From NCBI GenBank assembly GCA_964641395.1, contig CAZXKQ010000017.1:1-39857 (forward strand): 39,857 nt of DNA, written 5' to 3'. Below are positions 24,651 to 33,218 of this stretch, one piece after another. Under the pieces are notes generated by a model that did not search any database, was not told the origin of the DNA, and saw nothing but the letters and a program-made list of their open reading frames with translations. The stretch is from CANQBR01 sp964641395 (lineage in GTDB: Bacteria > Bacillota > Negativicutes > Acidaminococcales > Acidaminococcaceae). Made by a program: the position numbers and the translations under genes. The number at the start of each line of letters is the position of its first letter. Position 1 is the first letter of the stretch.

Positions 24651-25196
24651 CTACTGTCTATCTCCTACAGGGAGGCTGCCCTCCCCTGGCTGGCTGTAGG
24701 CGGCCACGGCGGCCTGCCACAGGCCCTGGGCCTTGAGGAGGAGCTCTACCGCTTCCCGCACCGCCCCCCGGCCCCCTGGGGCCTGGGTTACGTAGTCCGC
24801 TGCCGCCTTCACCTCAGCTGCCGCATCCGCCGGAGCCAGCTTCAGCCCGGCGGCGGCAAAGGCCGGCAGATCGTTTAAATCGTCCCCCATGAAGGCCAGT
24901 TCCTCCTGCTCCAGGCCCAGGCTGGCAGCCAAGGCCCGCAGCTGGCCGTACTTATCCTTCACTCCCTGGCAGAGAAGGCTGATGCCCAGCTCCTGGCAGC
25001 GCTGCTCCACTATGGTGCTGGAGCGGCCGGTGATGACGGCCACCTGCAGACCCTGGCGCAGGGCCAGGCTGAGGCCCAGCCCGTCCTTGGCGTTAAAGCT
25101 TTTATACAGCTCTCCTGCCGCCCCCATGTGGATGCCCCCTTCGGTGAGCACCCCATCCACGTCTAGGGCTAGGAGGCGGATCTTAGCTAACTTCAT
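24651..25196 (-). CDS. kdsC: 3-deoxy-D-manno-octulosonate 8-phosphate phosphatase
   Basis: 181 aa HAD phosphatase without a cap domain, active as a tetramer. Motif I LLALDVDGVLTEG, motif II VAVITGRSS, the Lys of VKDKYGQL and motif III/IV FMGDDLNDLP are intact. It removes phosphate from Kdo-8-phosphate, the third step of Kdo synthesis. The ATG overlaps the kdsD stop (ATGA). Confidence 0.94.
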   Translation of the reverse strand: MKLAKIRLLALDVDGVLTEGGIHMGAAGELYKSFNAKDGLGLSLALRQGLQVAVITGRSSTIVEQRCQELGISLLCQGVKDKYGQLRALAASLGLEQEELAFMGDDLNDLPAFAAAGLKLAPADAAAEVKAAADYVTQAPGGRGAVREAVELLLKAQGLWQAAVAAYSQPGEGSLPVGDRQ

Positions 25197-26167
25197 ACTA
25201 CACCCTGCCTAACTAGGTCCGTCATGTGGAGGAGGCCGACGCAGCAGCCGGCCTGGTCCACCACCGGCAGCACGGTGACCGGCTTAGGCTTGTTGCTCTC
25301 CATCAGGTGCAGGGCCTCGGCCGCCAATTTGTCGGCGGTGATGGTCTTAGGCGCCTTGGTCATAACCTCTGTCACCGGGCAGGCCAAAAAGCCCACCCCC
25401 TTCCGCAGGCCCCGGCGGATGTCCCCGTCGGTGAGCAGGCCTAGGAGGAGGCCCTTGTCGTCTACTACGGATACCGCCCCCAGGCCCTTGTCGGTGATGA
25501 CGAAGAGGGCTTCCTGCACCGTGGTCCACCCCCGCACCAGGGGGTTCTCCTCCCCGCTGTGCATAATGCTGCCTACGGTGAGGAGGAGCTTGCGGCCTAG
25601 GTTGCCGCCAGGATGGAAGACGGCGAACTGGTTGGCGGTGAAGTGGTGCCGCTCCAGCAGGGCCACCGCCAGGGCGTCCCCGTAGGCCAGCAGGGCGGTG
25701 GTGCTGCTAGTGGGAGCCAGGCCTAGGGGGCAGGCCTCCCGGCTCACCCCTACGTCCAGCACTACGTCCCCGTTCTTGGCCAGGGTGGAGGAAGCATTCC
25801 CCACCATGGCGATGATGCGGGCGCCGATGCGGCGGAGGGAGGGCAGGATGTGGAGCACCTCCGAGGTCTCGCCGCTGTTGGAGAGGGCCAGCACTACGTC
25901 GTTGCTGGTGACCATGCCTAGATCCCCGTGGATGGCCTCCGCCGGGTGGAGGAAGAGGGAGGGGGTGCCGGTAGAGGCCATGGTAGCCGCCAGCTTGCGG
26001 CCGATGAGGCCGGACTTGCCCATGCCGGTGACGATGACCCGGCCGTGGGAGGCCATGATCAGGTCTACGGCGGCGGCAAAGTGCTGATCCACCCTTCCTT
26101 CCAGTTCTAGGATGGCTGCCGCCTCCTGGCGCAGCACCTCTCTGCCCTTTTGCAGGATATCTTCCAT
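25193..26167 (-). CDS. kdsD: D-arabinose-5-phosphate isomerase (KdsD/KpsF/GutQ)
   Basis: 324 aa from ATG 26167 with AGAGGTAG upstream; a TTG further out lies inside kdsA. The SIS sugar-isomerase domain (about 30-165) has GRVIVTGMGKSGLIGRK, LSNSGETSEV and the ASSTLAKNGDVVLD strand. Two CBS domains follow (about 200-320; ITDKGLGAVSVVDDKGLLLGLLTDGD and KPVTVLPVVD). It makes arabinose 5-phosphate from ribulose 5-phosphate, the first committed Kdo precursor. It starts 13 bases after kdsA. Confidence 0.94.
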   Translation of the reverse strand: MEDILQKGREVLRQEAAAILELEGRVDQHFAAAVDLIMASHGRVIVTGMGKSGLIGRKLAATMASTGTPSLFLHPAEAIHGDLGMVTSNDVVLALSNSGETSEVLHILPSLRRIGARIIAMVGNASSTLAKNGDVVLDVGVSREACPLGLAPTSSTTALLAYGDALAVALLERHHFTANQFAVFHPGGNLGRKLLLTVGSIMHSGEENPLVRGWTTVQEALFVITDKGLGAVSVVDDKGLLLGLLTDGDIRRGLRKGVGFLACPVTEVMTKAPKTITADKLAAEALHLMESNKPKPVTVLPVVDQAGCCVGLLHMTDLVRQGVV

Positions 26168-26180
26168 GATGGCTACCTCT

Positions 26181-26999
26181 CTAGCTCCGCACAATCTTAT
26201 CGATGGCCAGCACCTGGGTCAGCAGGCCCTCCAGCTGGTCTAATTTCACCATATTGGGCCCGTCGGAGAGGGCTTCCGCCGGCTGGTCGTGAACCTCTAG
26301 GAAGAGGGCGTCGATGCCCACTGCCGCTGCCGCCCGGGCCATATGGGGCACGTACTGGCTCTGGCCGCCGCTAGAGGTACCCTGGCCGCCGGGGATCTGG
26401 ACGCTGTGGGTGGCGTCCATCACCACCGGGTAGCCCAGCTCCCGCATAATGGCCAGGCCCCGCATGTCCGTCACCAGGGTGTTGTAGCCGAAGCTGTTGC
26501 CCCGCTCGGTAAGGAGGAGGTTGTGGTTCCCTGCCTCCTCCACCTTCCGGATTACGTTTTTCATATCCCAGGGGGCCAGGAACTGGCCCTTCTTCACGTT
26601 CACCGTCCGGCCGGTGGCAGCCGCCGCCCACACCAGGTCAGTCTGGCGGCAGAGGAAGGCGGGGATCTGGAGGATGTCCACCACCTGGGCCGCCTCCTCC
26701 GCCTGGTAGGGCTCGTGGATGTCGGTGGTGACCGGCACCTGCAAGTCCTTCTTAATCTGGGCTAGGATGGCCAGGCCTTCCTTCAGCCCCGGGCCCCGGA
26801 AGGAGCTATAAGAAGAGCGGTTAGCCTTGTCAAAGGAGGCCTTGAACACATAAGGCAGGCCCAGCTTGTGGGCGATGGCCTTGGCCCGGCGGCCGATGAG
26901 CAGGCTGCGCTCATAACCTTCTAAAACACAGGGGCCGGCGATGAGCAGCAGGGGCTGCCCCGGCCCTACCAGGTAGGAGCCTACTTTAACTATTTGCAC
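26181..26999 (-). CDS. kdsA: 3-deoxy-8-phosphooctulonate synthase
   Basis: 272 aa TIM-barrel enzyme condensing arabinose 5-phosphate with phosphoenolpyruvate. Recognised by LLIAGPCVLEG near the N-terminus, FKASFDKANRSS, SFRGPGLKEGL, TDIHEP, IPAFLCRQTDL, NVKKGQFLAPWDM and VMDATHSVQ. The start is GTG with GGAGGAGG upstream; it overlaps the kdsB 3' end by 14 bases. An N in the KANRSS loop and a Cys in the metal-binding position (GPCVLEG) leave open whether it is the metal-dependent form. Confidence 0.95.
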   Translation of the reverse strand: MQIVKVGSYLVGPGQPLLLIAGPCVLEGYERSLLIGRRAKAIAHKLGLPYVFKASFDKANRSSYSSFRGPGLKEGLAILAQIKKDLQVPVTTDIHEPYQAEEAAQVVDILQIPAFLCRQTDLVWAAAATGRTVNVKKGQFLAPWDMKNVIRKVEEAGNHNLLLTERGNSFGYNTLVTDMRGLAIMRELGYPVVMDATHSVQIPGGQGTSSGGQSQYVPHMARAAAAVGIDALFLEVHDQPAEALSDGPNMVKLDQLEGLLTQVLAIDKIVRS

Positions 27000-27738
27000 T
27001 TCCGTCCTCCTCCTGCCCTGCCAAGAGGGCGTTAACCCGGGCCAGATCCTCCGGGGTGTCCACCCCTATCCCCTGGAAGTCGCCGGCCAGCACCTTGATC
27101 CTGTAGCCGTTCTCCAGGGCCCGCAGCTGCTCCAGGCTCTCCGCCCGCTCCAGGGGGGTGGGGGCCAGGGAGGCGTAGCGGAGTAAAAAGTCCCGCTGGT
27201 AGGCGTAGATGCCTACGTGCTTGTACACTACGTAGTCTGCCGGCTTGTTGCGGGGATAGGGCACCAGGCTGCGGCTGAAGTAGAGGGCGTACCCCTGCTG
27301 GTCGCACACCACCTTCACACAGGCGGGATCCTGGTAATCCTCCTCCCTCATAGGCACCTTCATGGTGGCCATCAAGAGGCCGGGCTCGTCCAAAAAGGCC
27401 TGGGCCAGCCTATCGATGATCTGGGGGTCTATCATAGGCTCGTCCCCCTGGACGTTGATGATGACGTCCACCTCCGGATAGGCCTGGGCCACCTCCGCCA
27501 GCCGGTCAGTGCCGGTGGGATGGTCCTCCCTGGTCAGCATAACCTGGCCGCCGAAGGCCTGCACCGCCTCCACTACCAGGGGGCTGTCGGTGGCCACCAG
27601 CACGGCCTGGGGCAGACGGGCCTTGGCCGCCTGCTGGTAGACCCGCTGGATCATAGGCTTGCCGGCGATGAGGGCCAGGGGCTTCCCTGGCAGCCTGGTA
27701 GAGGCATAGCGGGCGGGGATGACGCACAATACCTTCAT
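26986..27738 (-). CDS. kdsB: 3-deoxy-manno-octulosonate cytidylyltransferase
   Basis: 250 aa. The nucleotide-binding N-terminus IPARYASTRLPGKPL, ATDS, LTREDHPTGTDRLAE and INVQGDEPMI motifs are complete. It activates Kdo as CMP-Kdo for WaaA. The ATG overlaps the waaA-lpxK stop by four bases. Confidence 0.95.
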   Translation of the reverse strand: MKVLCVIPARYASTRLPGKPLALIAGKPMIQRVYQQAAKARLPQAVLVATDSPLVVEAVQAFGGQVMLTREDHPTGTDRLAEVAQAYPEVDVIINVQGDEPMIDPQIIDRLAQAFLDEPGLLMATMKVPMREEDYQDPACVKVVCDQQGYALYFSRSLVPYPRNKPADYVVYKHVGIYAYQRDFLLRYASLAPTPLERAESLEQLRALENGYRIKVLAGDFQGIGVDTPEDLARVNALLAGQEEDGSANS

Positions 27739-30269
27739 TTCTTTCCTCCATGCTCCTTGGCTATGGCCTTCAAAACGCAGTCGTTAAACTTGTCCACCCC
27801 TTCGGTGATGCGGATCTCCATGCTTAAAATATAGAGGGGGATCTCCCGCTTGGAATAGATGAATTCCGCCGGGATCTTCACCGCGTCCTTAGTAGTGGCC
27901 ACCATGGCCACCGCCTCCAGGCTCTTGGCCCTTTCGCTGATGTACTGCATCTCCACCATGCCGTAGTCGTGGTGGTCCGGGTAGCGGACGGATTCTAGGA
28001 TCTTCAGGCCGATGCTGGACAGGGTCTGCTCAAAGGAGGAGGGATTGCCGATGGCGGAAAAGACCATCACTCCCTGGCCCCGCAGATCCTCCAGGTTCTT
28101 CACCCGGCCGCCGATGCTCTTGTACCAGTCGCCGATCTCCACGAAATTGCGGGGATGGTGGACGGACTCGATAACCGGGGCCTGGCTGTTGTAGTGGCCG
28201 ATCTTCTCCTGTAGGTAGATGTGGTCCAGCTTGCTGCTCTGGTCCGTCTTGGTGAGGAGGAAGAGGTGGGCCCGGTCCAGGTTAGCCAAGGGCTCCCGCA
28301 GGATGCCCCGGGGCAGGACGCAGCCGTTGCCGAACATGGTGCGGGTGTCCACCAGCACCACGTCCAGGTCCCGCTGCAGCTGCCAGTGCTGGTAGCCGTC
28401 GTCTAGGATGATCACCTGGGCCTGGAGCTTTTCCACCGCGTACTTGCCGGTGATGGCCCTGTTCTTGCCGATGATCACCGGCACCCCGGGCAGGGTCTTG
28501 GCCATCAGGTAGGCCTCGTCTCCCGCTTCGTAGGCAGTCATGAAGATCTTCTCCCCGTTGGACACCACCCCGATGTCTTCCGCCCAGTGGGAGCGGTAGC
28601 CCCGGTTGAGGATGACCACCCGGTAGCCTAGGTTCTGCACCAGCTGGGCCATCTTCTGGGCGGTAGGGGTCTTGCCGGTGCCGCCTACGGTGATATTGCC
28701 GATGGAGATGACGCAGCAGGGCAGCTGGGCCCGCTGCAAGAGGCCGACCTTGTACAGGGACAGCTTGCAGGTGACGCCGAAGGCGTAGAGGTAGCTCACC
28801 AGCCGCAGGAGGGCTAGGAGGAGGAGGCCGGAGAAGGAGGTGTCCGGCCCGTAGGCCAGGTTGTAGATGTACTGCATAATGGCGTCGGAGTGGCGCAGCT
28901 GGCCGCCCCCCTCTTCCGCCAGGCTGCGGGCGTTGACAGGGTAGCTGCTCTGCACCCGCCCCGGCACGGCGGTCAGGTCCAGCAGCTCCTTCAAGTAGTG
29001 GATGCTCTTTACGTCCGCTCCCCTATTATCCTTGATCACCTGCAGGGAGGCGGCCCCCATAGCCTCCCGCCGCTCCTGGTTGCCCAGGATGTCCAGCATC
29101 TCGCTGGTCAGCTCGGCGCCGCTGCCTACCATCTTGCAGGCCTTCACCTTGCTCAAAAGGGCGTAGGAATCCTTAAAGTTCTGCATGCTGGGCCCCACCA
29201 AGATGGGCTTGGCGTGGGCCGCCGGCTCCAGCACGTTGTGGCCGCCGGTGCCGCTGAAGGAGCCGCCTACGAAGACTACGTCCCCCACGGCGTAGATGCG
29301 GCCTAGTTCGCCGATGGTGTCCAGCACCAGCACAGGATAGGCCTGCCTCTCCCCCTCTTGGGCCGCCATCACGCTGCGGAAGCCGGCCTGGTAGCCGTAC
29401 TTGGCGGCGATGGCGGCTACGTCCTTGGCCCGGCTGGGCTTACGGGGGGCGATGACCAGGCGGGCGTCGTGGTAGCGCTGGCGGATGACCTTGAAGCTAT
29501 CTAAAAGCACCCGCTCCTCCCCAGGGTGGGTGGAGCCGGCTACGATGACGGGATAGGTGGTGCCCAGGCCCAGCTCCCGGCGGTACATGGCCAGGTCAGC
29601 CGGAGTCACCTCCGCATAGGTCTGGTCGAACTTGGTGTTGCCGGTGATGAAGACCTTGCCTGGGTCGGCCCCCAGGTGGGTGATGTAATCGGCGTCGATG
29701 CTGGACTGCATGCAGAAGCGCCGCACCGTGTCCAGCATGTCCTGCCAGATGCCGTATAAGTAGCGGTAGTTCCGCACAGAATTCTCGCTGATGCGGCCGT
29801 TGACCATCATCACCGGGATCTGCCGCTCCCGGATGGAGCGGAGGAAGTTGGGCCACAGCTCCGTCTCCACCGGCATGAAGATGCCTGGGTGGATGCGCCG
29901 CACCATGCTCTCAGCCACGAAGGGCAGGTCCAGGGGGAAGTAGATGATGGCGTCGGCCTCAGGAATGATCTGCTTGGCCATGTTGTAGCCCCCTACGGTG
30001 AAGGCGCTGACCAGCACCGCCCGCTCCGGCATGGTCTTGCGGATCTGCTTCACCAGGGGGCTGGTGGCCACGATCTCCCCTACGCTGGCCCCGTGGATCC
30101 AGATGCAGTCCCGGCCCACCACCTTGGCCAGCTCCTCCTCCTTCACCCAGCCCATACTCTGCTTGAAGCGCAGGCCGAAGCCCTTCTCCGTAAACAGCCG
30201 GTAGGTGTAGTAGGGCAGGACGAAGAAGATGAAGACCAGGATGACCAGGATGTTGTAGATGATGTACAT
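27735..30269 (-). CDS. waaA-lpxK: WaaA-LpxK fusion: Kdo transferase and lipid A 4'-kinase in one chain
   Basis: 844 aa. Residues 1-432 are a complete Kdo transferase (GT30): an N-terminal membrane anchor (1-27), acceptor-side GASVGE with the catalytic Glu near 65, NGRIS near 157, AGSTHPGEE near 244 and GGHNVLEPA near 342. A linker with another hydrophobic stretch (about 478-500) leads to a complete tetraacyldisaccharide 4'-kinase: Walker A GGTGKT near 529, ILNRGYRS, AGDEAYLMA and ILDDGYQHWQLQRDLDVVLVD. The reading frame is continuous with no sign of a frameshift. LpxK phosphorylates the acceptor that WaaA then decorates with Kdo, so the two are consecutive steps. It is the first gene of the long LPS operon behind its own promoter; GAGGT precedes the ATG. 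Confidence 0.93.
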   Translation of the reverse strand: MYIIYNILVILVFIFFVLPYYTYRLFTEKGFGLRFKQSMGWVKEEELAKVVGRDCIWIHGASVGEIVATSPLVKQIRKTMPERAVLVSAFTVGGYNMAKQIIPEADAIIYFPLDLPFVAESMVRRIHPGIFMPVETELWPNFLRSIRERQIPVMMVNGRISENSVRNYRYLYGIWQDMLDTVRRFCMQSSIDADYITHLGADPGKVFITGNTKFDQTYAEVTPADLAMYRRELGLGTTYPVIVAGSTHPGEERVLLDSFKVIRQRYHDARLVIAPRKPSRAKDVAAIAAKYGYQAGFRSVMAAQEGERQAYPVLVLDTIGELGRIYAVGDVVFVGGSFSGTGGHNVLEPAAHAKPILVGPSMQNFKDSYALLSKVKACKMVGSGAELTSEMLDILGNQERREAMGAASLQVIKDNRGADVKSIHYLKELLDLTAVPGRVQSSYPVNARSLAEEGGGQLRHSDAIMQYIYNLAYGPDTSFSGLLLLALLRLVSYLYAFGVTCKLSLYKVGLLQRAQLPCCVISIGNITVGGTGKTPTAQKMAQLVQNLGYRVVILNRGYRSHWAEDIGVVSNGEKIFMTAYEAGDEAYLMAKTLPGVPVIIGKNRAITGKYAVEKLQAQVIILDDGYQHWQLQRDLDVVLVDTRTMFGNGCVLPRGILREPLANLDRAHLFLLTKTDQSSKLDHIYLQEKIGHYNSQAPVIESVHHPRNFVEIGDWYKSIGGRVKNLEDLRGQGVMVFSAIGNPSSFEQTLSSIGLKILESVRYPDHHDYGMVEMQYISERAKSLEAVAMVATTKDAVKIPAEFIYSKREIPLYILSMEIRITEGVDKFNDCVLKAIAKEHGGKK

Positions 30270-30343
30270 TAAGCCGACCTCGTGTCTGTGGCGGCCTCAG
30301 CCGCCTAGTGGACGCCATACACGCCATACAATGATGTCATATA

Positions 30344-30372
30344 ATTTTACCACAAAACAGCAAGTCTTACAA
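30344..30372 (-). promoter_or_regulatory. promoter of the LPS operon
   Basis: On the minus strand TTGTAA (30367-30372), a 17-base spacer and TAAAAT (30344-30349) preceded by TGG, an extended -10. The leader of about 65 bases carries a GGCGGC-TGAG-GCCGCC hairpin and a directly repeated GTATGGCGT. Confidence 0.75.
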
Positions 30373-30420
30373 GGGGGCAACAGGCCTTTAGCCCCAAAGG
30401 CAGAGGCCCCTTCCCCCCTT

Positions 30421-30459
30421 AAAAAGACAGCCCCCTGGCCAGGCAGGGGGACAGCTTTT
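30421..30459 (-). terminator. intrinsic terminator after iadA
   Basis: A CCCCCTG/CAGGGGG stem (30431-30437, 30444-30450) is flanked by ACAG on both sides and an outer AAAAG/CTTTT pairing, with a U5 run on the minus strand. It sits between the iadA stop and the LPS operon promoter. It could also work on the plus strand. Confidence 0.65.
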
Positions 30460-30491
30460 ACAATTATTCAGGGCCTAGTTGCTGCCGCAGC

Positions 30492-31634
30492 TCAGCCCTC
30501 GAAGGTGCCTCGCAGCAGCACCTGCCCCTGGGCCAGGGCCAGCCTGCCCCGGGCCAGAACGGCGGAGAGCTCCAGCTCCTGGTCCAGCACTACTAGGTCC
30601 GCGTCAGCCTCTGGGGCGATGCAGCCCTTCACCCCCTCCAGGCCCAGCAGCTTGGCCGGGGTGGAGGTGAGGAGGGTGAGGGCCTCCTCCAAGGGCAGGC
30701 CCCGCCGGACTAAGAAGCGGAGGTTGGAGTGGAGATGCTTAGGGGTGGTGTAGGTGAGGCCTAGGCAGCGGCCGCCAGGGTCGAAGCGGGGCTGGCTGCC
30801 GAAGGCGTCGCTGCTCAGGGTCACCTGCCCTACTCCCACCTGCCTCAGCAGCTGGTACAGCTCCTCTGCCTCCTCCTCCCCGGCGCCGGCGGTACAGTCG
30901 ATGTAGCCGCCCCGGGCCACCAGCTCCGCCCCCTCCTCCCTCAGCCTGGGACTGCGGAGCATGTGGGTGGGCAGGAAGTGTTGCGCCGGCAGGTCGCTCT
31001 CCGCCAGGGCTTGGAAGAGGGGCTGCAGCCCCGCCCGGCCGCTGCCCATGTGAAGGGTCACCAGGCCGGCGCAGCCAGCCAGCAGCCCCGCCCGGCGGGC
31101 GGCAGTGCCCAGGGCGATGAGCTCCCGGGCCCCGGGATTGGAGCCCCGGTGGTCGCTGACCGCCACCTTCACCCCCACTATCGGGGGCACCAGGGCGATG
31201 TCCCCTTCCACGCTGCCGGTGAGGGTGACCGGGGGATAGCCGTAGCTGCCGGTGAGGCAGTAGCAGCTCAGCCCCTCCTGGTTCAAGGCCCGGGCCTTGG
31301 CCACCAGGTTCGCTAAGCTGCGAGTCAGCCCGTCTGTGCCCAAGAGGCCCAGGCAGGTGGTCACCCCATTGGCCACAAAGCTGCTTAAGGTAGCTTCCGG
31401 CACCCGGGAGGCGTAGCCCTGCTCTCCGCCGCCGCCGGTGATGTGGACGTGGAGGTCGATGTAGCCGGGCACCAGGCTCTTCCCCGCCAAGTCCAGCACC
31501 TCTACCTCCGGCAGCCCCTCATAGCCGCTGATCTCTTCCTGGATGCGGGCGATCTTGCCCCCCACCACCAGCACGTCCTGCCGTCCCAGGGGGGCAGGGG
31601 CGTAGACCTGGGCCCGGCGTAACAGCTTAATCAT
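30492..31634 (-). CDS. iadA: isoaspartyl dipeptidase (beta-aspartyl-peptidase)
   Basis: 380 aa amidohydrolase. Dinuclear zinc ligands can be placed: H62 and H64 (IDLHVHITGGGGEQG), the carbamylated lysine K156 (GVKVAVSDHRGS), H195 (LVTLHMGSG), H224 (FLPTHM) and catalytic D276 (LSSDAFGS). The spacing equals that known for E. coli IadA with an offset of six for the first five. It hydrolyses isoaspartyl dipeptides from damaged proteins or from cyanophycin/peptide breakdown. The start overlaps the antiporter gene by eight bases, so the two are expressed together, and a LysR gene lies upstream. Confidence 0.92.
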   Translation of the reverse strand: MIKLLRRAQVYAPAPLGRQDVLVVGGKIARIQEEISGYEGLPEVEVLDLAGKSLVPGYIDLHVHITGGGGEQGYASRVPEATLSSFVANGVTTCLGLLGTDGLTRSLANLVAKARALNQEGLSCYCLTGSYGYPPVTLTGSVEGDIALVPPIVGVKVAVSDHRGSNPGARELIALGTAARRAGLLAGCAGLVTLHMGSGRAGLQPLFQALAESDLPAQHFLPTHMLRSPRLREEGAELVARGGYIDCTAGAGEEEAEELYQLLRQVGVGQVTLSSDAFGSQPRFDPGGRCLGLTYTTPKHLHSNLRFLVRRGLPLEEALTLLTSTPAKLLGLEGVKGCIAPEADADLVVLDQELELSAVLARGRLALAQGQVLLRGTFEG

Positions 31635-33093
31635 CTCCAGCCCTCCTCAGCAGGCTGGGCCCTGCCTCCTCCTCCAGCTTAGCGATGCCGATGCCGCTGT
31701 AGCCGTAGAAGATGGCGAAGAGGAAGCCGGCGTAGCAGAGGATGGCCCAGGGCAGGTAGTCCAGCACCTCCACCCCTAGGCAGCTAGTCATATAGGCCCC
31801 GGCGGCGGACCAGGGCACCAGGGGCACGAAGACCGTGCCCGCATCTTCCAGAGTGCGGGAGAGGTTCTTGGCCGCCAGGCCCCGGGCCTTGTAGGCCTCC
31901 TTGAACATGTCCCCCGGCACCAGGATGGAGAGGTAGGAGTTGCCGGTGGTAAGGGCCATCACCAGGCAGGAGGCTACGGTGGCGGTCACCAGGGCGCCGG
32001 TGGTCTTGGCGATGCCCAGGATCTTCTCCAGCACCACGTCCAGGCAGCCGGCCCTGCTCATAATGCCGGCGAAGCAGAAGGCGCAGAACACCAGCAGGGT
32101 GGTGTTCATGATGCTGCTCATCCCTCCCCTGTTCAAGAGCTTCACCACCTCCGCCCCTGCCTGGGCCGGGTCGAAGCCGGCGGCGTGGATCATCTTGACG
32201 TTGAAGCCGGTAACGGTGGCGGCCAAAATATCCCGCAGGCTCACTCCCTGGCAGAAGACTGCCTCCAGGCCGGCCACCACGGTGGAGAGGAGCATCACCG
32301 GGATGGTGGGCTGCTTCAAGAGGGAGCCTCCCAGGACGATGACCACCGGTAAGAGGAGGAACAGGTTCCAACTGTACATAGCGTCTAGCTGGCCCAGCAG
32401 CTTGCTCACCGTCTGGGAGTTGACGCTGCCTCCCACCCGCACGTCGGCCCCTACCAGGGCATACACCCCTAGGGAGAGGAGGGTGGCCGGCACGGTGGTG
32501 TACAACATGTGGCGGATGTGCTCGTAGAGCTCGCTGCCGGCGGCGATAGGCGCCAGGTTGGTGGTGTCGGAGAGGGGTGACAGCTTGTCCCCGAAGTAGG
32601 AGCCGGCCACTACCGCCCCGGCGGTGGCGGGAAGGGACACTCCCAGGGTGGTGGCGATGCCCATCAGGGCCACCCCCATGGTGGCCACGCTGCCCCAGCT
32701 AGTGCCGGTGACGATGCTGACCAGGGCGGTGATCAGGAAGCTGGTCACCAGCATCCACTGGGGATCCACCAGCTGCACCCCGTAGTAGATCATCAGGGGG
32801 ATGGTGCCGCTGGCCATCCAGCTGCCTACCAGGGCCCCTACGGTGGTCAGGATCAGGATGGCCGGCATGCCCTTGGCGATCTTCAAGGATATTTCCTCCA
32901 GGATGTCGGCCCAGGTGACCCCCACCCGGAAGGCGATGAGGGCGGCCACCGCCGCCACCAGGATCAGCAGGGGCTCAGTGCTGTAGCCTTTCACCCCCTT
33001 GCCGTAGGTGAGGATCACCAACATAGCGATAATGGGCACGAAGGCCTCTAGGAAAGTGGGCTTCCGCTTCGCCCGGGCTGCTTTCTGTTTCAT
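31627..33093 (-). CDS. nhaC: NhaC-family sodium/proton antiporter or related organic-acid exchanger
   Basis: 488 aa, about 11 to 12 helices. The GTSWGSVATMGVALMGIA and GSYFGDKLSPLSDTTNLAP motifs mark the NhaC family, which contains true Na+/H+ antiporters and also sodium-coupled exchangers such as malate/lactate (MleN). Coupling to iadA by overlap suggests that a product of dipeptide breakdown may be a substrate, but this is inference. The leader holds an AACCCGG/CCGGGTC inverted repeat near 33132-33150, and a weak candidate promoter lies at about 33170-33200. AAAGGAGAG precedes the ATG. Confidence 0.85.
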   Translation of the reverse strand: MKQKAARAKRKPTFLEAFVPIIAMLVILTYGKGVKGYSTEPLLILVAAVAALIAFRVGVTWADILEEISLKIAKGMPAILILTTVGALVGSWMASGTIPLMIYYGVQLVDPQWMLVTSFLITALVSIVTGTSWGSVATMGVALMGIATTLGVSLPATAGAVVAGSYFGDKLSPLSDTTNLAPIAAGSELYEHIRHMLYTTVPATLLSLGVYALVGADVRVGGSVNSQTVSKLLGQLDAMYSWNLFLLLPVVIVLGGSLLKQPTIPVMLLSTVVAGLEAVFCQGVSLRDILAATVTGFNVKMIHAAGFDPAQAGAEVVKLLNRGGMSSIMNTTLLVFCAFCFAGIMSRAGCLDVVLEKILGIAKTTGALVTATVASCLVMALTTGNSYLSILVPGDMFKEAYKARGLAAKNLSRTLEDAGTVFVPLVPWSAAGAYMTSCLGVEVLDYLPWAILCYAGFLFAIFYGYSGIGIAKLEEEAGPSLLRRAGDD

Positions 33094-33218
33094 AACTATC
33101 TCTCCTTTCCCGTGCTAGTTCTAGCTGTTTAGGAACCCGGCCCCGGGTCCGCTTTCTACTCTACCACAGGAAAAGGGCAAGATAAAATTATGGTTTTTTT
33201 GCCTAAGCTAAGAAAGGC

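Noticed and set aside
33170..33218. Hairpin-plus-T-run after lysR as a terminator
   Set aside because: The T run precedes the inverted repeat on the plus strand, so on the minus strand the stem would be followed by A rather than U.
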